Positions 23,966 through 36,429 of a stretch of 64,000 nucleotides of DNA are shown one piece after another. The DNA is from Epiperipatus broadwayi (Eukaryota > Onychophora > Udeonychophora > Euonychophora > Peripatidae). Where the stretch lies: assembly GCA_028023455.1 (NCBI GenBank), contig JAQFVV010006238.1, forward strand, positions 4,720,572-4,784,571. Reading direction: 5' to 3'. Position numbers and translations under genes: made by a program. Every line of letters starts with the position of its first letter. Within the stretch, counting starts at the first letter, position 1. The notes below the pieces were generated by a model. That model searched no databases. It saw only the letters and a program-made list of their open reading frames with translations, and was not told the DNA's origin.

Positions 23966-26900
23966 ATGTCTAGAATTTCATGTAAAATTGCAGCAATTAA
24001 TATAAAGGGCATCAATTCACCTATGCAGATTGCTGCCATTAAACATTGGTTCTCTTTCATATCTCCACACATTATGTTCATGGGAGAAAATAAATTTCAC
24101 CACAATTCCAACAACTATATTCTTGCAGAGCTAAATAAACTTGGCTACACATAACTAACAGGCAATTATACTGCATCTGAGGGTGTAGGAGCCTTAATGA
24201 ACAACAGACTTCCCCCTAACATACCAGGATAAGAAACTAATATGTCTAAACCTCACCTACAGCACTAGCAATATAAATGCCTTCTATATTTACTCTCCAA
24301 ATTGCCAAACTACATATCTGTGTATAATAAACACAATTAATATGCTGATAACAAACAACAATGTTCCAGCTATTGTTCTTGGAGATATTAATACCTCATA
24401 TGGGAGAGGCTTCTTCCCACAAGATGTATACTCCTTTTACAACAAAAGATATAAAACTCTAATAGATCTGTTGTTTTACACCATTAAGCTACATCATGAT
24501 CTTGAAGCTAATCTACAACCAGTAGCATTCTCAGACCATAATGCAATAATAGCTTCAATAGAACTTAACAATTCTATTCCTTATACTCTAAACCAATCAA
24601 TAAGAATGCTAACAAAAGCTACCTTCACTGAAGCCATTATATCCGAGGCTTACATACTCTTTTTTAAAATAGACATCCTAAACATTCATCCAGAAGAAGC
24701 CTGGTTCACCTTTGTTGGCATATTGCAATCTCTGATAGCACATTACACCAAGAGCAACAAAGGCCCTTCCATGCTAGTCAGTGAGATTGACCAGATAAAT
24801 AAAAAAAATTATGGCTTGCTTGACTGATCCTCAACACATAAATCAACTACTATCACTCAAATTAAGATATAAGGAGAAACAATTAGCCATTGCAGAATAC
24901 ATCTCCACTAAAAGAGCTCAAAACTTCCTTACAGCTCAGCATTGCTGGACCGCATAAGATGGGCCTTGGGAGCTCAAAAAAACAATAACACTCCAAATCC
25001 TCTTAACATTGATGGCAATCACATAATAGGACATCAAATGATTAATCACATAGGATTACATTTCAAGAATAATTAATCACATAGGATTACATTTCAAGAA
25101 TTGCCTACAAAATAATATACAAACAACTAATGATGACTGGCTCATATCATCCAACTTAGAAAATCATGGAATAACACCAACAGACCTGAAAAACCATCTT
25201 AATGCCTTATCTGACAGTGTACATCCTATGATGCATGCCATCCCAAAATTCTTAATCATACACCTTAACTCATTCACAATACCAATTTTAATGAACATGA
25301 TTAACCACTTATCTATAAGCAGAAGAGAAATAAAAAATCTTTACCTTATAGCACTGGTGCCTTTTCTAAAGAAAAACAGATCCCACCAACATTAGACCCA
25401 TCTCCATGACTCCTATCTTAATCAAAGTTATAGAAGGGGTCATTAAGGGAAAAATATAACAAAAAGTGCTAGACAATGTATCTCAGTATCAATTCGCTGG
25501 AAAAGGCTCTTCAGAACTTATGGCAATTGGGGAGGTGAAAACTATGTTAGTCCAGATCAGATCAAACCGATTGTCCAAACCAATTGCAATTCAACTGGAC
25601 ATATCAGAAGCATTTGATGCAATCAACATCAACACACTCCTATCAATTCTGAACAGTCTTACCATTCCATTTCAAATCATCATATAGTTGAAAACTTACT
25701 ATACAATTGTCAAATTCACATTACTTTAAATGGATTACATACTAATGGCTTTTCACCCAATATTTCTATACCTCAAGGATCACCATTAAGTGCCTTATTA
25801 TTCATTTGTTATTTGAATCCACTGTTAAGAGAGATTGAAAATGTAATATCTGGAATTTACATATCCACGACTTAAAAAAAATTCATAAAGCTATTTGCTT
25901 ACATGGATGATGTTCTTGTCATACTACCATCACAAAAACATCTGCCATCCCTTTACCATATGCTAGATAAATTCTCTAATGACTCACAACTAAAGTTCAA
26001 TCCTAATAAATCAGCTTCTTGGAGAATCTCAACAGGAAAAAAGATTAACTCTAAATTTCTGGCTGAACCCCAGGATTTCCTAGGATTCCCCATACATATG
26101 TCTCAAGCATCTATGTCAAAACATCTTCAAAACTCACTTCTTACCTCTACAACCTAATTTTTTTAGACATTATCCAAAGTATATCTTTCATTACAGGGAA
26201 AAGTTGCTCTTCTTAATATGAAGGTTATATCCAAAATTGCTTACTACCTCCCTGTAATGACTATAACAAAATCTTTCATCAGAAAAATAAATAAGCAATG
26301 TTCTAGACTATTTTGGAAAGAAAACATAAACTCAATTAGTATGACAAGAATGCAACTCCAATGCAAGGTAAATGGCAGGTCATTGCATTCAATCCTCTCT
26401 TTAAATTATCAAAAATCCTACACACTAATATGTAACTAATAATATTCATTAAGGCTGTAGCCTTAAGCACATGTGTATAAAATGCGATAGTAGGGACCTC
26501 TACAGGTCTTAAACCACAAGCTTACTCTTTGGAAGAAAAGTGTAAGCTTGTGGTTTAAGACATGTAGAGGTCCCTACTATCACATTTTATACACATGTGC
26601 TTGAGGCTACAGCCTTAATGAATATTACTTATATAATCAATGTGTGTTTAAATAAATTTATAAGTAATATTTAACCTAATATTAAAACATGTCACTGTAA
26701 TCACATCTGTAACAGTACAACCAACCAACAGACCACCTCCTCACAAAATGTGCTGGCTTGATAAAATATTCTAATATCTCAAATGGCATCAAAACATTTC
26801 CAATAAAACCTTTAACTAGAAAATCACCATCTGGGAAGCGCATCTAATATTAAATCCAATCATCAACAATATAAAACCCAACAATAGGAATCAACAACCA

Positions 26901-27347
26901 CAGAATCACCTCCTTATTCAAATTTTTAAAGCTAGAGCCCAAATTTCTAACTTTCTTGATTAAATTCAATGTAGATACCATACATACCAACTATTTTTTA
27001 CATTACAAAAGATTTCTAAACAAAGTGGATCCTATATGTCCAATCTGTAAACACAAGAAGAAACCTTTGACCACATTATAAAATCATGTACCCGCCTTAC
27101 AAACATCAGTATGCTCATTTTTCACAATTCAAAGATTGACTATTATAAAATACTTTCAATAAAAGACACCATACAGAGTAGACACTTCCCAATTATTAGG
27201 CTATATATTTTTCTGACTCACACCATCTGGAGTGTTCGATGCAAGACAATTTTCACCTCTCCACCTCCTAATCTGGACCTCACATTTATCAACCTCATCA
27301 ACAAGATTAGAAATAGACTTAATACTTTCATCAAAATTTCTATATGA
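23966..27347 (+). pseudogene. LINE ORF2 (endonuclease and reverse transcriptase), broken
   Basis: Order of domains by eye: endonuclease start KIAAINIKGINSPMQ (23,981 on; AAINIKG-N is the usual first block) with ENK catalytic block; GDINTSYG at about 24,378; SDHNAIIASIEL at about 24,530 (SDH is the final catalytic triad piece). RT: a PPTLDP/ISMTPIL-like block near 25,390, FAGKGSS and QLDISEAFDAIN at about 25,590, PQGSPLSALLFI at 25,771-25,806, and the catalytic YMDD at 25,900-25,911. C-terminus: a CPIC..H..C-type motif near 27,030-27,090, then a final piece to 27,347. At least six frame breaks; the YMDD and SDH residues are intact. QG-PLS and the CPIC tail resemble L1/Tx1-like LINEs. Clade placement needs a tree. 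Confidence 0.8.
26440..26627. mobile_element. 188-bp hairpin MITE inside the LINE
   Basis: Arms 26,440-26,525 and 26,542-26,627 are inverted copies with about three mismatches and a 16-nt loop. The ends read TAATATTCATTAAGG and its inverse, so the insert could be flanked by a TA duplication as in Tc1/mariner MITEs. It interrupts LINE ORF2 after the RT domain and is therefore younger than the LINE. No coding capacity. Confidence 0.8.
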
Positions 27348-27525
27348 TGAAACCTCGAAATTATTCCAAATACCGAAACCATCCAAAACATAACAAGTTA
27401 CAGATCAAATTGATTTATAAACCTCTTCACCAAAAGACTCATCACTCATAACTATTGACCTTAAAAACAATATGTACCTAAATACCTAATACATCATATA
27501 CATTGTAATTCATTAATAAAATTGT

Positions 27526-29100
27526 TTTGAAACTAAAAATTCAAAATTCCTTGATTGTTTTAAAATTACTTAAAGGTTGTAGCTTGGTAAACTGGCTTGA
27601 GTATATATAAAAAAAGTCTATAGATTATATGTGATTTATTATCTATTAATTTTTGCTTTTCATTGTGTAATAAAAGATAATTGAAGAAAAAACAAAAGAA
27701 AATGAATTATGCATTCTATTACGTATATTAAGAAAACTAAAGAAAAGTAGAAGCATTCGTTCCAAAATATCTAAGTAATTTGCTATAGTTTTATAACAAG
27801 AAAAAAAACATTATCGAATACTGTATTTACCACTTGGACAAGTGCTTAAGAAGTCACTATTTGATCAGAAATGTCTATAATTTATCAAAAATTTGTATTT
27901 GATAAAACGAGACCTCTTTCTCAGAAGTAAAAGAAGGATCAGATTACAGTTTGTTTTTTTTACAGTTACTTCATCAACACTAACCTAACTAATCCAGATT
28001 AATCGAAGTAATTTACTGATTTCATGACCAATACTGTATAATTAAGTAGGAATTTTTAAAAAAAACATTACTGAGCATTGTAATCTGAAAAACGAAATTT
28101 AGTTCATCTGGGCCAGGTTCAAACACAAGTCTTGTTTACAGAAATAAAATAAAAGACCTATTAGTGTACAAATCATATGATCAAAAAAATTTGTTGTTTT
28201 TATAGTCAACGTTGATCCAAAACCTTTATGGCAAAGTCAAATTGTTCCCACCTCCGAGCTGACTAATATTCAATTTGACATTTCAGAACTAGCGAAATAT
28301 ATATATATATTGATTTTAAATAGAATGTGAATTTAGAACGTTTTTTCTTCTTTTTATTTTTTGCGAATTATATATATATTTAACAAGTTAAACAAAAAAT
28401 TATATTTCAACTTTTTTTTATATCTTAATAAAGCATTTCTGAAAGAGAAATGCTGAGGTAAAATAAAATAATAAAATATATATAATTAATTATAACAAGG
28501 GGGAAAAAATAATATTTTAAACATGTGACAATTAATTATTCAATAACCGTCTTCAAAGAGAATAAGAAATAACACTGAGATCAAAGTTATGAATAAAAAA
28601 TAAAAGAGATATAAAAAGCCTTAATGTAGTGCTAATTATATATCCAAAACAAAGACTGGGTGTCAATGCTTTATATTTGTTTCAGAATCTTTCTTAATTA
28701 AAGTATAAAGATTCGCAAATGCATTACTCGTATAAAAAAAATCTTAAATGTTTCTTGTAACATTAGACTCATTAATCGTAATAACTCTGAATTCATGATG
28801 TTAAACGTTGTTAGAAAGTAATGGCAATGCATCACTGATGATGATCAGATAATTTGTCATGTGGTAAATACCATAGGTGAAGCCATGAATCAATTACCTT
28901 GAAATAAGTGCTAAAATGAGACATTATATCTGAATACATATATATACTTGTAATAAATATATTGTTAAAAGACCTAGACAAAAAGAGACTATATGTGGCA
29001 TGAATGGTTGAAATAAAGAAATTTTCTAGCGTGATGTGGAGAAGAGAGGCTAGGGGTCAAAGAAACTGGATTGATTTTGGAGAAAATCAGTAATGATCTA
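27526..29100. other. Gene-free stretch
   Basis: AT-rich with (AT)n at about 28,298-28,310. No open frame, repeat family or RNA recognised. Confidence 0.5.
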
Positions 29101-29109
29101 AAATGTTGT

Positions 29110-30295
29110 CGATAAATAATTCTCCCCACCATACCTCAAGGATTTCCACTCAGTTCGTTATTATTTATGTTCTACATTAACCCTCTCATAAACAAAATAC
29201 AACAAAAATTAAAAGGAATCCAAATTCCACCCACTGGACTATCTATACCGTGTATTGCATACATGGATGATTTTACTGTTTTTCTTACATCCAAAAAACT
29301 ACCTACTCTGGAAAAAATACTTAATGAATACACCCTCAAATATAAACTCAAAATCAATATTAACAAAACATCAGCTTTGGTTTCTTTACACTGGCAAGAT
29401 AAATACACAAGTTTATCATGGGAAACCAAACTAGTTTCCTTGGGTTTCCTTTCTATCTAGGGCCCTCTGCAATGAGACAAAAGATCCAGAAAAAATTGAA
29501 AAATGATGCTGAACATCTCTCTCCAAAACCTACCTCTCACTATATGCAAAAGTATGCCTTTTCAATCAGCTTGTAACTACAAAAATAACCTATTATTCAC
29601 CAATTATAAATTTCACCATTTACTCACTCTGCAGCAAGCTATTATGGCATAGAAAAGTAGTCTCCATCTCTGTAAAACGACTTAGTCTTCCAACAACCAG
29701 AAATGGATTAGGACAACAAAATTGATTCTGTTTGTTCCTTGTGCCACAGGGAAGAAAAAACACAACAGCACCTATTTCACACCTGCACAGCTCAAACAAA
29801 TACCCGAGAAATTATGATTAACACATATAGACAAAATAACATCACACTTAATAACCTAATAGAGACACTCAGTAAAGGCTCAACACCAGCAGCTCGTGCA
29901 GCAACTTTTTGTTTATATAGTTTCTGGTGCACCAGATGTACTTTCTGCCTTGGCAACTATACCACAAAGCACCCAGCCACATTCTCTAATAATCTTGAAC
30001 AACTGAAGACCAGAGATGGCAAAATTGCACACCCAGATATATTTTCTGTTACATGGTCACTATTAAAAATCTGAGACAAGACATAACCTCAAAAAACAAA
30101 TTATGACTTTTCTGTAACAAGAACAATTTTTTGTTGTTTGTTTGTTTTACATATCCCTTTTTTAACATTTTTTCTGTTTGTTCCAAAGCTATATAGTTTT
30201 AAACCATGTATTTTCAACAATGTAATTTTTGGTTAACAACAAATTCATGTAATCTATTTTTGTACAATAAAGTATATCATTGAAACAAATAAATT
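29110..30295 (+). pseudogene. 5'-truncated second L1/Tx1-like LINE
   Basis: Begins within the RT domain with a PQGFPLSSLLFMFYINPL-like block (29,131-29,184). The catalytic YMDD follows at 29,260-29,271, then the INKTSALV block. The C-terminal Cys/His motif is CHREEKTQQHLFHTC at about 29,742-29,790 (preceded by SVCSL), with a Trp/Cys-rich tail to 30,074. The 3' region ends with AATAAA at 30,266-30,271 and TTGAAAC, like the LINE at 20.4-27.5 kb. The two proteins are related but clearly different subfamilies. Starting abruptly inside the RT is the usual 5' truncation. One stop and one frame break lie between RT and tail. Confidence 0.78.
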
Positions 30296-31800
30296 TAGTT
30301 TTATTTAATCCTTTCTTTTTTTTTTTATCACTTCTGCTGCATTATTTAGTAGATCGTTTTAGTATTTATGTCCAATAATTTTTAAATATATAGTTTTTAG
30401 AACATTCTTCAGGCATCAAAATTGATCTGATAAGCCCCTGGCTTGATGTAATTACAGTATTTTTGGAAATATATAAAGCCCGTTTTTAGTCATTTACTTC
30501 ATAGAAGTTTGCTTTTTTTTAAATTTTATTCAGAGCCAGAAATTACTTTCTTTTAATCATTTCTTATTTTATGTAAGTGTAAATTAATCATTCATTACTT
30601 CAGTCTACTTTTCATCTGTTAGATACCATTTAAAGTAAATAGTTTGATTAATGAAAGATTAATTGATTCTGGTATAAGATATGATTCATCTCATAATAAT
30701 ATGTTCCATTATCTAGTTTTAATTGTTAAATTTAGATGAATTCAAACAGTACTTAATATTATTAAATATATTCAATTGTTGATAGTAATTCAGAGATTAG
30801 TATATAATACTATGTTTTGCAGTGTATTATTTTCCTCTTCTTCAGGTGTTGCTGGCTTGTCCAACACTTGAAAAAGAAAGGGAAAAAATACTCTTAATGT
30901 GGATGTTCTATATTTTTCCCTGTATTTAAGTTCTCCTGCATTACTGTAGGACTCTGTTTGATTAACTGATTATCAAAAAATTGTCTTGTTTCTCTCAATC
31001 CTAGGTATTTTGGTTCTGTTTTGACCCCTTTTGATATTTTGTTATGGAGTAGTGGATTATATTCATGTTGAACATCTTCAGTAGGTCAGATGTTTGACTT
31101 ACTTCCTTCCTGCTTAAATACACAAGTTCTGGAAGTACTGTCAAGAAATATATTTGAAAAACTTAAATAAATATTGATGTTTTTTTAAAAGTATTTTGTA
31201 ATTAAAATTGGCTGATGGAAACAGTCCAACATATAATTACAAGTAAATGCTATCCCACAAATATTCAGCGTAACATGATTTTTTTTTTATGTTTCACTGT
31301 CTAGTGTTGGTTAGGCTTTAAAGAGAAAACTAATGAAGACATTAATTCATAAGAAATTAAGTATACATATTTAATTGACCAGAATAATAGTAAAGATAAT
31401 CTATACCAACTTGGTTGCTGTTAATAAGAGTGGCAAATGTAATTTATTATACTGTAAAAATTAATGAATTGATTCACAACCTGCATGACGTTATGGAATA
31501 TTGAGTTGGAACTCTTTTATGGCTTTCTTTGGTGCTATTTTTCAATTTTATATTCTCTTGATGGCAAAAACTCAAACTGAATTAAATATCAATTTATTAG
31601 TTCAAAAAAAATATGAAGATGTCAGTAGTCCACAGAGGAAAATTACAAAACAGTTGACAAAAGCATTCAATGTCGCTGATCTTGGGCATATATACAAACT
31701 TATAAACTTCTTTTCAATTCATTCTTAACAACGAACAAAAAAAAATGTATGTTTTTTTTATTTATGTATTTATGATTATTTTTATAAAATACTTGTATAA
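30296..31800. other. Gene-free stretch with a small dispersed repeat
   Basis: The piece at 30,768-30,850 (ATTCAATTGTTGATAG, TTAGTATA, GTATTATTTTCCTCTTCTTC) resembles 13,776-13,860, next to the minimal-hammerhead repeat copy A. The open frame 31,501-31,728 is not recognisable. Confidence 0.5.
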
Positions 31801-31804
31801 TAAT

Positions 31805-32165
31805 TATTATGCCGCGCTCTTCCTCGTGAATCGAAAAAAATCAACCGCCAAGAATCAAAGGGGGATTTCTCACCATCTTTAAGATATCTCGGTCCTCTTT
31901 CTGTTCCTATCAATATATCTGTCTTTTGCTGGCATCCGGAAAATTGCGACCTGAGGTCTCAGGGATTCAAGTGCCTTCGGCATGGGGATATTATTTGAGT
32001 TCAGAAAAGAGAAATTTCTCATATCTTTTATAGGAATTCGGTTCTTTTGAAATAATGGATTTTTCCGGCTGGAGGAGTGTTTTTGTCTGCTCTCGGCGGG
32101 TTTGGTCCCCTACTCCTATTTCTTTCGAGAAAGTTTGGGCGAAGGGCTTTTTAGGTATTCTCATG
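31805..32165. other. Compositionally distinct segment of unknown nature
   Basis: Clearly richer in G and C than its surroundings (GCCGCGCTC, GGCATCCGG, CTTCGGCATGG, CTCGGCGGG). The open frame 32,102-32,305 runs from it into T-rich DNA. I recognise no domain, tRNA fold, LTR or terminal repeat. A foreign or recently inserted fragment is possible. Confidence 0.4.
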
Positions 32166-33020
32166 CTCTTTCCTTCAATATCTTTTTTCGGAAATTTTTG
32201 TGTATTTTATTAGTAATAAAAATTCTTTTATCCTTTCCCTCTTTCTTTCCTTTTGTTGAAAAAAAAAAAATGTTGCAATTTTTATTTTTTATTTGTATTT
32301 TATAGTTTGTTTACAAAAAAAAATGATAATTATATATTTTTTTTGTTTTTAATTTCTTTTTATCTTTTACAGTTTTTTTTTTATTCTTTCCTTAGTATTT
32401 TATTTTTCTTCATTTTCTTTTAGAGTTTTTTTAGTTTTTTTATCATTATTTCTTTTTTTCCTTTGTGCTAGTTTTTTCATTTGTGTTCCCTGTGTGTTGG
32501 CTTAGGTGTAGGAATTTTTATTTTTTTTGTTTCTTGTTTTTTTGATTTTATACTTATTCTCTCTCCTACTTGTTGGTTTTTAGGAGATCTTTTGTTGGTT
32601 AATCTGGTTTTATTTCCACACAATTAAAATAAATATTTTTATATTTATATTTTTCTTTGTTTAATATCTTTTCTTTATTTATCTATTTTTAAAATATTTT
32701 TCCTTGTTTTATTTTACTTTTATCATTATTTAAATAAATATTATTATTTTTAAAAAATAAAAATAATTTATATTTAATTAATATTTTATTTTATTTGTAT
32801 TTTTTAATTTTAATAAATATTTTAATATTATATTGTTTAATTGTTTTTGTATATAAATATAAATTATTTTAAAATAAAATTAAATAATATATATATAGTT
32901 AAAATATTATATATAAAATAAATTTATTTTTATATATATATTTTTTATTAATATATAATATATTTAAATTATATTTTTTTTATTTTATTTTTTATATATA
33001 TATATATTTGTGAAATATAT
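32166..33020. repeat. T-rich then A/T-only low-complexity DNA
   Basis: T-dominated from about 32,170 to 32,600, then almost pure A and T to about 33,010 with TTTTAATATTAT and TATATATA motifs. No coding content. Confidence 0.75.
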
Positions 33021-33239
33021 TTAATATCAACAATTTCAATATCTATGGTCAAGTTGCAATCTTTAGTGTCTATATAAATATATTGGAAATGTGGTTGCCT
33101 TGACAATAGTTTGAGTTTGTTGATTATAATCTATATTATCTAAGTATTGACCGGTTTCTAATAGTTATTTTTAAAAGCACAAGTGACTAAATTTGAAATA
33201 ATAATAATAATAAAAAGAAAATAATAATTTTAGCATTCT

Positions 33240-33330
33240 GTCAAACATCATATGATCACTATTCTTCATGCTTTTGCAAGCTGTTTACACAGAGGTTAAA
33301 CTCTCCATACAGTAACACCATTCTGTCAAA
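33240..33330 (-). repeat. Possible copy C of the minimal-hammerhead repeat
   Basis: TGATCACTATTCTTCATGC, TTTACACAGAGGTTAAACTC and TCCATACAGTAACACC parallel the outer part of the repeat at 52,486-52,560. The ribozyme part is absent. The match is partial. Confidence 0.4.
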
Positions 33331-34080
33331 CATTATAGTACAGAACTTTTGTGTCATCTTAATAATTATAAATACAATTTTAAATTTCAGAACAGAATTT
33401 TGTAGCTTTATGATGACTTTATAATAATTCATTCATATTTACAAAATGAACTTCAATTAGCAAAAATTTTATTACTCTTTTTTTTATTTTTATTGGCTTT
33501 GCTATAATTTCCCAATATGATAAAAACAATATCTTCATAACTCATTTTATTTTACTTTATTATTTTTTTCTATATTTGGAATGTTTAAATATGATATTTT
33601 AGAATGTTTTTTGTTTATAAACTTATATTTTTATGGAATTGAGTAAATTTATTGATACATAGTATTAAATGGTTTTAATATTAAAATAAAATTTTGAATT
33701 ATTAATTCAAATTGCCATTAGGGAAAGAAAAAATGTTGTAATGTAATGGAATTAAATATTTCATTGTTACTAATTTCAAAATGAAAAACTGATTTTTTAA
33801 TTATTTATTTTAAAGTGATGGGTTTTTTTCTTCATTTTACTATTGCTTTATTAATTTAAGGGCGTCTAACTTCTCAAATAACAAGAAAAGTATTCGTTGA
33901 AGTTATTTTTGAAAAAGAGGAATAAATTAATAATAGAAAATTTTCATTTTTAAAAATGTAAGCTAAAGTGTGAAACTTTGGTTTTTTTACAATTTAAAAA
34001 ATATAGGTTTTACATCATTAATTTATTTTAGCCAGTTTTTTTTCTCCAAAGCTAATTTAACAAAGATTTTGATTGTTTAC
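33331..34080. other. AT-rich gene-free stretch
   Basis: Nothing recognised beyond homopolymer runs. Confidence 0.45.
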
Positions 34081-34084
34081 TCCC

Positions 34085-34660
34085 ATGTGAGAAGTGAGAT
34101 ATTTTTCAGTTGTTATCTCTATGGAAAATTTTAAAAAGTCTTCCCAATTTTATAACATATATGAGGGAGAACCCAAAAATAACTGGAATCATTCTCTGAT
34201 AGTCATACCTACTGTAGTGCATGCTTCTGCTTTTAGATACCTCTTATGGCGACCTTTCTGCATCAATATGTCATATAATGTCATCTTGTGAAATCATGAA
34301 CTACATTATTCTAACACTTCATTATTTTTTTAAATATATATAAATTTAAGATAATTATATATATTAAGGATAAAACAATGTGCAGTGAGTAGTATAATTA
34401 TTATTCGTAAAAGGTTTTGAAACCATCTTACATGTTATTTTGAAATATTAATTGAAAAGAACGTGGTGTTTTATAAAGTGTGTTTTACATGTTTGTTGAT
34501 TTTTTCCAATGATCAAAAAGTTGGAATAACATGAAACGCGTTTTTTTTTTTAGGGCACCGGCAAAAACACAAGTTTATGGTTGGTTTAATGGAAGTGTGA
34601 AATTCACCATGTTCCAAAAAAGTGTGGTGAATGAAATTTAATATCAAGATGCTGCTGATT
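34085..34660 (+). pseudogene. Possible mariner-like DNA transposon remnant
   Basis: Contains GAGGGAGAACCCAAAAATAA at about 34,165, a phrase I associate with termini of mariner-type elements. A short frame near 34,560-34,640 reads KTQVYGWFNGSVKF, similar in pattern to the SRTQVFEWHKRFKEG block of mariner DNA-binding domains. The 65-residue frame at 34,094-34,291 is not itself recognisable. Evidence is thin; it could be another family. Confidence 0.3.
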
Positions 34661-34984
34661 TTTTTTTGGTAATAATTAAATAAGATTTAATATGTAAACT
34701 TTTAATTAAACATAGTTCAACCTATATGTAAATAAAGGGAGGCAATCATGCTCTAAATGTTAAACAAGGGATCAAGAATTCTTCTGTCCTCCCAAGGAAT
34801 AAAGCCATTTGATTATTTTGTTGTTACAGAAAAGTATATAATTTGCATTTTTGAGTGAAATGCCTTATTTTATCTACATAAGGAGTATTATTCATCACAC
34901 TTCTAAAATCTGACTCTGTATTTTAAAGTATCAGGATCATGAGTTATGACATGAAACATGGCAGTGTTCTATATTTTAAACCAT

Positions 34985-35095
34985 GATGGAGAAACATGCT
35001 AATATTAAATTTTGTTTTAAAAATGGGCTAAACTGCTACTGCCATGTTTGAAATGTTTTATAATTGGTATAGTAGTGACGCCATGAATCTTAAGA
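34985..35095 (+). pseudogene. Mariner transposase N-terminal (HTH) fragment, copy 1
   Basis: A shifted frame reads NFVLKMG, then TATAMFEMF, then SSDAMNLKN, matching the mariner HTH pattern (KFCLKLGKTATET-EMI---YG-EAMSR-NVFEW) and aligning with the better copy at 44.4 kb. Only about 35 codons remain. No DDE part follows. Confidence 0.55.
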
Positions 35096-35109
35096 ATGAT
35101 CTTAACTGT

Positions 35110-35832
35110 TTATACTTTTATATAGAATGTAATAAACTTGATAAGTGCATTTATACCCAACTACAGAGAAGCTTGTTATTTCTATAAATGAAATACAGCT
35201 TAGTGCTTCCATGACCTTACAGCATTCTCATATACATAGCAAATGAAATAGAATAATAATGGAGAGATGAGTGTAATTGTATATATTTGAAAAAATTTAA
35301 ATTGACTTAAATTCACTATTAAATATTTAAATTAGAGTATCCATTTTTTGGAGAGAGGAAAAGATAAGTCTATACTGTTGATAGCATTCATATTATTTGA
35401 TATATAGCAAACCTCCCTTATTTTTTCTCTGTGAATCATTTCTTTTTATATGTTGAGCATAGGAGGGATAAATTGATGTCCTGTTGCTGTTTGGTGCTTA
35501 AAGAATATAGAGCTATGTTCTGGCTTGTCTGAAGCTCTTTTGTATAAATATTGGTGCTTGGAAAGGTATGTAGACAAGGATGATGGGAATATAGACTGAT
35601 TGACATCCAGTTTGGGGGCATTTATGATAGCAAGGATATCATGTTGAAGATAATTGCTGAAGGTATGAAATACTCTGTAACATTTTATTACATAATTCAT
35701 AATCCAGGCATGTGAGAACCTTAACATTTTTATGGTGAACAACCAAATTATGTCATGTAAACATGTTGAGTTAGAAATATAGTTGCAGGCAGCATTAAAT
35801 GAGACCTAATTGCACTTGTACTTGTAAAGATT
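35110..35832. other. Gene-free stretch
   Basis: Two overlapping minus-strand open frames (35,436-35,621; 35,446-35,742) have no recognisable motif. Confidence 0.45.
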
Positions 35833-36016
35833 GTATGTGTAATTGACTGATAGAAGTTCACATTACCCAAGCTTTTTTAAGCATGGATTGTTAGACAGAT
35901 TATAGATTAGTATATCAAAATTATGGTATGTGTAATTGACTGATAGAAGTTCACATTACCCAAGCTCTTTTAAGCATGGATTGTTAGACAGATTATAGAT
36001 TAGTATATTCAAAATT
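35833..36016. repeat. 93-bp tandem duplication
   Basis: The unit beginning GTATGTGTAATTGAC at 35,833 repeats at 35,926, with differences limited to a few bases (for example CTTTTTTAAG versus CTCTTTTAAG). It includes AGAAGTTCACATTACC. Confidence 0.9.
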
Positions 36017-36429
36017 AAAATGATAGTGGAATTAAAAAAATCAATATTATTCCAATTTACTAGAAAATTGTTATTCATTCTCTGGAATAATCTATTAAAT
36101 TTCAACAATTATTGAACACTAAAATGTCTAATTTGTATGTTCAGAACTGTCATATTACTGATGTGTAGAATTCTCTTAAGGAGTGTATTATGGATACAGG
36201 TAAATCTATTCTTAGATTAATTAAAAAACAAGAATGATGATTACTTTTCTGTCAATGATCTTATTAGTAATGATTAAATTAAAAGGAAATATGGTATTTT
36301 CTGTTTGACAAAAAAAATAAATTAAATGTGGAATTTCATAATAAATTTAAAGGTCTGATGTTAAAAGTTCAAGAATTAAATAAGAAAGTTTAAAAATTAT
36401 TGATATATTAAAAGTGCAAGGAAGATATA

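Noticed and set aside
33000-33160. Possible inverted pair GTCAAGTTGCAAT/GTTGCCTTGACAATAG
   Set aside because: Too short and imperfect, and arms are not extended by flanking pairing.
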